Positions 59,707-64,000 of a DNA stretch of 64,000 bases are shown piece by piece. Numbering within the stretch: position 1 is the first letter of the stretch; each line of letters opens with the position of its first letter. Source of the DNA: Dyella psychrodurans (GTDB lineage: Bacteria > Pseudomonadota > Gammaproteobacteria > Xanthomonadales > Rhodanobacteraceae); NCBI RefSeq assembly GCF_003363265.1, contig NZ_QRBF01000006.1, forward strand, positions 1 through 64,000, given 5' to 3'. The position numbers and the translations under genes are program-made. The notes under the pieces were generated by a model that was given only the letters and a program-made list of their open reading frames with translations, was not told the DNA's origin and did not search any database.

Positions 59707-61353
59707 ATGGGCAAAACCTGGTTGAAACGCGAATGGCAAAGGCACGCTGCGGCCGCCGCGGGCTATCTGCTCATCTATATGGCTTTAAGGCCAATCAGCG
59801 AACCCTATTGGGGGATCATCTCAGCGTTTCGGATCGTCTGCCTGTTGTTTCTGCCTTATCGGTACTGGCTCACGCTTCCCCTGATGGATACGGCAGGGCA
59901 GTCGTTCAATGTCCTGCCGCATACCCAATTCGGCCTGAGCTGGACGATCATCTCGATGATCCCCGGCATCCTCCCTATCATGCCCATCGTCTGGTGGTGC
60001 AGGGAGAAACTGGATCTCTTCCCCAACCGGCAACAGATCAATTTCCATGTGCTGTTGCTGTGCTCGGCGCTTTGCTGCCTGGCGATGGCATTGGTGATGA
60101 TGGCGGCCCTTGCGCACTCTTTTTATTCGCCCGGTCATCCCTACCCCGTCGGCTGGATAACATTGCCGGGCATATTCATTGGAAGGTACATCGCCACCAT
60201 CTTCGTACTGCCATGGATCTTGATGGCAAGGGCCGAGCTCATATCCAAAACACCGTGGAAGCTGCGGTTGCAAGCGTTCGTCAAGGAGCTTTTTGCGGCC
60301 GATACGCTCGCCCTTCTGCTGTCGGCCGCGTTGTTCCTGCTGTGGTTCCATCTGCACAATTACGAAAACGCCAGGCGACTGTCCTATCTGGCATTGTTCA
60401 TGCCGATCGCATGGGTCACGCTGAAGCCGGGATGGCGCGCCACCGCACTGGGTGGAACACCGGCCATCCTCTGCACCATTTCGCTGATGGAATGGCACGG
60501 CGTCGACACGGTCTACATGGTAGGAAGCGAAACATTCATCGCACTGGTGATGACTTGCCTGTTCATCCTCGGGGCGCGGGTCACCGCGCGGCGCCAACAG
60601 GAAGATCAGGATCGGCTCGATGCGGAGCGGGCCATCGTGCTGGCCCGCCAGAGCATCCACATCAGCGAGTTGCGATTGAGGAAAACCGCACAAGAGCTCG
60701 AACTGGCCGGCAGCGCCATGTCGCTTGCACACCACCAGATGCTCACTCGGTTCCGCCACTTGCTTACGCCTAGCGAAATGCAACGTTATTTCCGTCAGGC
60801 CAGCGCGACGCAAAGCCAGGTCAGCCGACTTGCCGAAAGCATGCACCCCTCAGCGTGGCGCGAACGCGGTTTGCCGGCAGCACTGCGCGAAACCATCGCT
60901 CGCGCCTTGGACGACGTGGGCATCGCCTATCGCTGCGAGATCAAGGGCCTCGGGGCGATCGATCTGAGCTCCAACATGCACACCACGATATATCGTTTGG
61001 CCTGCGAGGCGGTGGCCCACGTCAACACGCAAATGATTTGCTCACGCGTCAGATTGCGTTTGCGCGGCGGCATGACGGGGCAAGTACGCTGGATCGTGCT
61101 GTCCGTGGACGGCATGGTCGAACCGGCACTGATCAACGATGCGGTCTACGACATCACCGAACGCCAACTTCTGGGCTCCAAGCTCGGTGCCCACGGTCTT
61201 GATCTGGATGGCCTGCACAATCATGTGCAGTTGTTCGACGGTCAATTGCACCAACGCACCAGTGCGATGGGTGTAAGGATTTCCTGCCTGCTCGTCGACG
61301 AGCCCACGCAGCGCGCGGCTACCCGTGCGGAAGTAAACCCCTGGATTGCCTGA
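59707..61353 (+). CDS. membrane sensor with MASE1-like domain and degenerate kinase-like C-terminus
   Basis: A 548-residue protein. Residues 10-310 carry eight or so membrane helices in MASE1 style (WGIISAFRIVCLLFLPYRYW, PVGWITLPGIFIGRYIATI). A coiled-coil-like stretch (RRQQEDQDRLDAERAIVLARQ) leads to a C-terminal region with NarX/HisKA_3-type ATPase remnants: NMHTTIYRLACEAVAHV resembles the N-box, and GAHGLDLDGLHNHVQLFDGQ the G-box. No canonical E-L-H-D phosphoacceptor is seen. It may be a pseudokinase sensor. ATG 59707 has an aaggggcggggt site; an ATG at 59671 lacks one. Confidence 0.75.
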   Translation: MGKTWLKREWQRHAAAAAGYLLIYMALRPISEPYWGIISAFRIVCLLFLPYRYWLTLPLMDTAGQSFNVLPHTQFGLSWTIISMIPGILPIMPIVWWCREKLDLFPNRQQINFHVLLLCSALCCLAMALVMMAALAHSFYSPGHPYPVGWITLPGIFIGRYIATIFVLPWILMARAELISKTPWKLRLQAFVKELFAADTLALLLSAALFLLWFHLHNYENARRLSYLALFMPIAWVTLKPGWRATALGGTPAILCTISLMEWHGVDTVYMVGSETFIALVMTCLFILGARVTARRQQEDQDRLDAERAIVLARQSIHISELRLRKTAQELELAGSAMSLAHHQMLTRFRHLLTPSEMQRYFRQASATQSQVSRLAESMHPSAWRERGLPAALRETIARALDDVGIAYRCEIKGLGAIDLSSNMHTTIYRLACEAVAHVNTQMICSRVRLRLRGGMTGQVRWIVLSVDGMVEPALINDAVYDITERQLLGSKLGAHGLDLDGLHNHVQLFDGQLHQRTSAMGVRISCLLVDEPTQRAATRAEVNPWIA

Positions 61354-61382
61354 ACTGCGCGGATAGCGAATGCGATCGCCGC

Positions 61383-61688
61383 TCAGTGCAGCGTGAACAG
61401 CTTGTCGAACCCTGCCACGCGTAGCGTGCCGCGCAACGCGGTACTCGCGTTGACGATGCGGATTTCGGCGCGATCGCCACCGGCGTGTTCGCGCAGCAGC
61501 AACAGCATGCCGAGCGCCGAGCTGTCCATGCTGTCCACTTCGCCGAGATCGATCACGTAGCTGCGCGACGGCTTGCGCCCGCCCAGGCACGCTTCGTGAA
61601 ACTGGCGGTGCACGCTGAAATCGAAATGGTTGCCGAACTGGAGGGTGACGCAATCCTGCTCGGTGTCGTGCTGCACATTGAGATTCAT
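61383..61688 (-). CDS. STAS-domain protein (anti-sigma-factor-antagonist type)
   Basis: A 101-residue single STAS domain: DCVTLQFGNHFDFSVHRQFH for the first strands and YVIDLGEVDSMDSSALGMLL for the central strand-helix; the second Ser of DSS is the expected phosphorylation site. It could be a partner-switch protein or a scaffold for the chemotaxis-like genes. It starts 12 bases after the MCP stop, behind an aaggag site, and it is last in the STAS-MCP-CheB block. Confidence 0.88.
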   Translation of the reverse strand: MNLNVQHDTEQDCVTLQFGNHFDFSVHRQFHEACLGGRKPSRSYVIDLGEVDSMDSSALGMLLLLREHAGGDRAEIRIVNASTALRGTLRVAGFDKLFTLH

Positions 61689-61700
61689 GGTCGTCGCTCC

Positions 61701-62885
61701 TTAGAACAATTCGATTTCGCCCGCGTCCATCGTGTTCTGCAATGCAGGACCCTTGGAGCGGATACGCGCCTTCTCGCGCTGCAGCGCAAGGCGCTCGCGC
61801 ACGCGTTCCGAATGCTGGCGCAACACCTGCGCATCTACCGGTTCGCAGGCGAGCATTTCGATGTCGCGCGTGGTTTCGGCGGCAACGCCCTGCAATTCGA
61901 CCAGGCGCTGGCGGGTCTGGTTGAGCAACTGGCTGAGGATGTCCTCGAACTGCAGCGAGCGAATCGTGGTGGACACGTCGTTGCCGAGTCCGCGGTTGAT
62001 CTCCACCACCTGATCGGCCACCGCGCTGGCGCGCGCATCGCTCTCGGTGACGTGCGCCATCATCGCGTCGATGCCGCCCTTGGCCGACAGCGCCACGTTG
62101 AGATCCTGCGAGGCGAGCTCGCCCACCAGCCCGCGCACTTGCTCCATGGCGATGCGCGCGCGCTCGACGTGGCTGCCGATCTGTTCGTTGAACTGGTTCG
62201 AATGGCTCGCAAGATTGCGGATTTCACCGGCCACGACGGCAAAGCCGCGGCCCGCTTCGCCCGCACGCGCCGCTTCGATCGCAGCGTTGAGCGCCAGCAG
62301 GTTGGTTTCTTCGGCGATGGTGTTGACGTTCTTCAGCAGCGCGAACACCGCATCCATTTCTTTCGACATGCCGTCGATGCGATAGACGATACGCAGGCTT
62401 TCGCGCGACAACTGAACGATCAGGCCGACGAAGTGCTCCAGCAGATCGCCCGTGCGCGCGGCGAAATCCTGCACCGACACGCCGCCGTTCTGCACATCGA
62501 TGATCTGCTTGAGCAGCGACTGCTGCATGCCGGTCTTGTGCGACAGGCCATCGAAACCGCCGCCGAGGTCGGAAACGGCATCGCGCAGCAGATCCAGCGC
62601 CTGGTGCAATTCGCGCGAGGCATGTCCAAGCTCGTCGACCAGCGCGCCGCGCACGTCCTCCAGCGCTTCGCGCACCGGCGCGGTGTCGGGACCCATGGGC
62701 GTCTCGACGATGATCGGCGTCGTCGCCTGGCGGCGGCATTCGAAGATCCACACCGCGCAAAGTGCCGTGACCAGCACCGGCGCCATCCAGGCCGGATTCC
62801 AGATCAGGCACAACAACAGCGCGGCGAGGCTGACGCCGATACCGACATAGGGACGTGGAGCGGAGGAAGACATGATGGCGGACAT
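61701..62885 (-). CDS. methyl-accepting chemotaxis protein, short form
   Basis: A 394-residue MCP. Two N-terminal helices (about 12-30 and 31-47) with almost no periplasmic domain are followed by a long cytoplasmic coiled coil. The conserved hairpin tip is [20 protein letters not shown] with [19 protein letters not shown]. No HAMP domain is seen, so it senses an internal or membrane state rather than an external ligand. ATG 62885 is chosen; ATG 62873 is four codons later. It lies 17 bases after cheB on the same strand. Confidence 0.93.
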   Translation of the reverse strand: MSAIMSSSAPRPYVGIGVSLAALLLCLIWNPAWMAPVLVTALCAVWIFECRRQATTPIIVETPMGPDTAPVREALEDVRGALVDELGHASRELHQALDLLRDAVSDLGGGFDGLSHKTGMQQSLLKQIIDVQNGGVSVQDFAARTGDLLEHFVGLIVQLSRESLRIVYRIDGMSKEMDAVFALLKNVNTIAEETNLLALNAAIEAARAGEAGRGFAVVAGEIRNLASHSNQFNEQIGSHVERARIAMEQVRGLVGELASQDLNVALSAKGGIDAMMAHVTESDARASAVADQVVEINRGLGNDVSTTIRSLQFEDILSQLLNQTRQRLVELQGVAAETTRDIEMLACEPVDAQVLRQHSERVRERLALQREKARIRSKGPALQNTMDAGEIELF

Positions 62886-62902
62886 AGGGATGTTCCGGTA
62901 CG

Positions 62903-64000
62903 TCAGGACGCGGCGCGACGCGCGCCGGCAATGGGTTGTTGCGCCAACACGAGCAGGCGCGCGGCGATCTGTTCGAGCGGCAACTTTTCATCGGCCGCAC
63001 CGAGCTTCCAGGCGGCGCCGGGCATGCCCCACACCACCGAGCTCGCTTCGTCTTGCACCAGCGTGGGGGCGCCGCTTTCGCGCAATTCCAGCAAGCCGCG
63101 CGCACCGTCGTCGCCCATGCCGGTCAGCAGCGCACCGATCGCGGCAGCGCCGATGCTGGCCGCCGCCGAGCGGAACAGCACGTCGACGCTGGGCTTGTGA
63201 CGATTGACCTGCGGACCGTCGTGCAGGCGACAAACGTGCTTGGCGCCGTCCCACATCACCAGCAGATGTTCGCCGCCGGGCGCGATATAGGCGTGGCCGG
63301 GCTGAATCGGCTGACCGTCGCGCGCTTCGCACACGCGCATGGCCGAACAATTGTCCATGCGTGTCGCGAACGGACCGCTGAAGGCAGCCGGGATGTGTTG
63401 CGTAATCAACACCGGCGGCGCATCGGGCGGCATCGCCTCGAGCAGCACGCGAATCGCTTCGGTGCCGCCGGTGGATGCGCCGATCACGATGATGCGGCTG
63501 CCGCCGCGCGTTCCGGCCGATTGCGAGCGCGGCAGCACGGCATCGGCGGTGAGACGCGGCGGCACGTCCAGTTTTTGCACCTGCGTGTACGCGCGCGGCC
63601 GCGTGCGTGCGGCGAGCTTCACCTTGGCGCAGATCTCCTGCGCGCTGTCGGCGAAACTGTTCGCCAGGTCGCTGGACGGCTTGGTGAAGAAATCCACCGC
63701 GCCGATCTCCAGGGCGCGTAGCGTCACTTCGGCGCCGCGCTCGGTCAGCGAGGACACCATCACCACCGGCATCGGCCGCAGGCGCATCAGGTTTTCCAGG
63801 AAGGTCAACCCGTCCATGCGCGGCATTTCCACGTCGAGCGTGAGCACGTCGGGATCGAGCTGCTTGATCTTGTCGCGCGCGATCAGCGGATCGGCGGCCA
63901 CGCCAACGACTTCGATTCCGGGATCGGAATCGAGCATGGCCGACAACAATTTCCGCACCAGTGCGGAGTCGTCGACTATCAGGACGCGAACTTTTTCCAT
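62903..64000 (-). CDS. cheB: chemotaxis response regulator protein-glutamate methylesterase CheB
   Basis: A 365-residue two-domain enzyme. The receiver has acidic pocket Asp10-Asp11 and phosphoacceptor Asp56 ([14 protein letters not shown]), with Lys107 in TKPSS. The methylesterase domain has the catalytic Ser176 in [11 protein letters not shown], His202 in TQHIP and an Asp in [10 protein letters not shown]. It demethylates and deamidates glutamates of MCPs to reset signalling. The protein starts at the very end of the window, [19 protein letters not shown], which is the family's normal beginning, so it is complete. Upstream partner genes (cheR, cheA, cheW) probably lie beyond. Confidence 0.95.
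   Translation of the reverse strand: MEKVRVLIVDDSALVRKLLSAMLDSDPGIEVVGVAADPLIARDKIKQLDPDVLTLDVEMPRMDGLTFLENLMRLRPMPVVMVSSLTERGAEVTLRALEIGAVDFFTKPSSDLANSFADSAQEICAKVKLAARTRPRAYTQVQKLDVPPRLTADAVLPRSQSAGTRGGSRIIVIGASTGGTEAIRVLLEAMPPDAPPVLITQHIPAAFSGPFATRMDNCSAMRVCEARDGQPIQPGHAYIAPGGEHLLVMWDGAKHVCRLHDGPQVNRHKPSVDVLFRSAAASIGAAAIGALLTGMGDDGARGLLELRESGAPTLVQDEASSVVWGMPGAAWKLGAADEKLPLEQIAARLLVLAQQPIAGARRAAS

Overview
The window looks like chromosome of a GC-rich gammaproteobacterium of the Xanthomonadales, most likely Rhodanobacteraceae (Dyella/Luteibacter/Rhodanobacter-like). That is an inference from gene content: a gamma-type QueF, an lpiA/mprF-acvB pair, a small XAC0095-like protein, paired S9 peptidases, MASE1 and CheB-type signalling genes, and GC-rich codon use. 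No ribosomal RNA, prophage, transposase, integrase or CRISPR array was seen. One tRNA (Arg, anticodon CCG) is present.

Layout. 0.1-16.5 kb is mostly ordinary core and envelope or stress genes: queF, a lipoprotein, the mprF-acvB operon, CsbD and DUF1328 small stress proteins, a methyltransferase, GNAT, lipase, Tat-exported phospholipase C, an RcnB-like His-rich protein, a marR-FUSC efflux pair and a tetR/MBL divergent pair with clear palindromic operators. 16.5-28.5 kb is an accessory block, visibly AT-richer. Fifteen genes in a row lie on the minus strand; most are small lipoproteins, membrane proteins or TPR proteins of unknown function. Many gaps hold a short palindromic repeat (family A, about 24 bp, built around gtccgctt...aagcggac). 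28.5-44 kb holds two divergent S9 peptidases, a porin, hydrolases, VOC proteins, a ProC-like reductase, rlmI and a GST. A second repeat family (B, 55-60 bp imperfect hairpins starting near cagggtcagg) lies among the genes from 22 to 36 kb.

44-50 kb is a compact locus: a secreted helical protein with a four-cysteine SufR-like regulator on the minus strand, and divergently two small membrane proteins, GTP cyclohydrolase I, an FAD/NAD(P)H reductase, an ECF sigma factor, GTP cyclohydrolase II and a RibD-type reductase. I read it as a candidate redox/pterin-flavin module; this is an inference. 50-55.7 kb has LysR-SDR, a DUF417 protein, a GntR regulator and a TauE-DUF1634 pair. 56-64 kb carries an M61 peptidase, two exported proteins, a membrane sensor with a degenerate kinase part, and the end of a chemotaxis-like cluster (STAS, MCP, CheB) that probably continues past the window.

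The most unusual content is the palindrome-punctuated array at 17-28 kb, where some repeats run into the ends of genes, and the folE/reductase/sigma/ribA locus at 44-50 kb. No complete, obviously new defence or mobile system was found.
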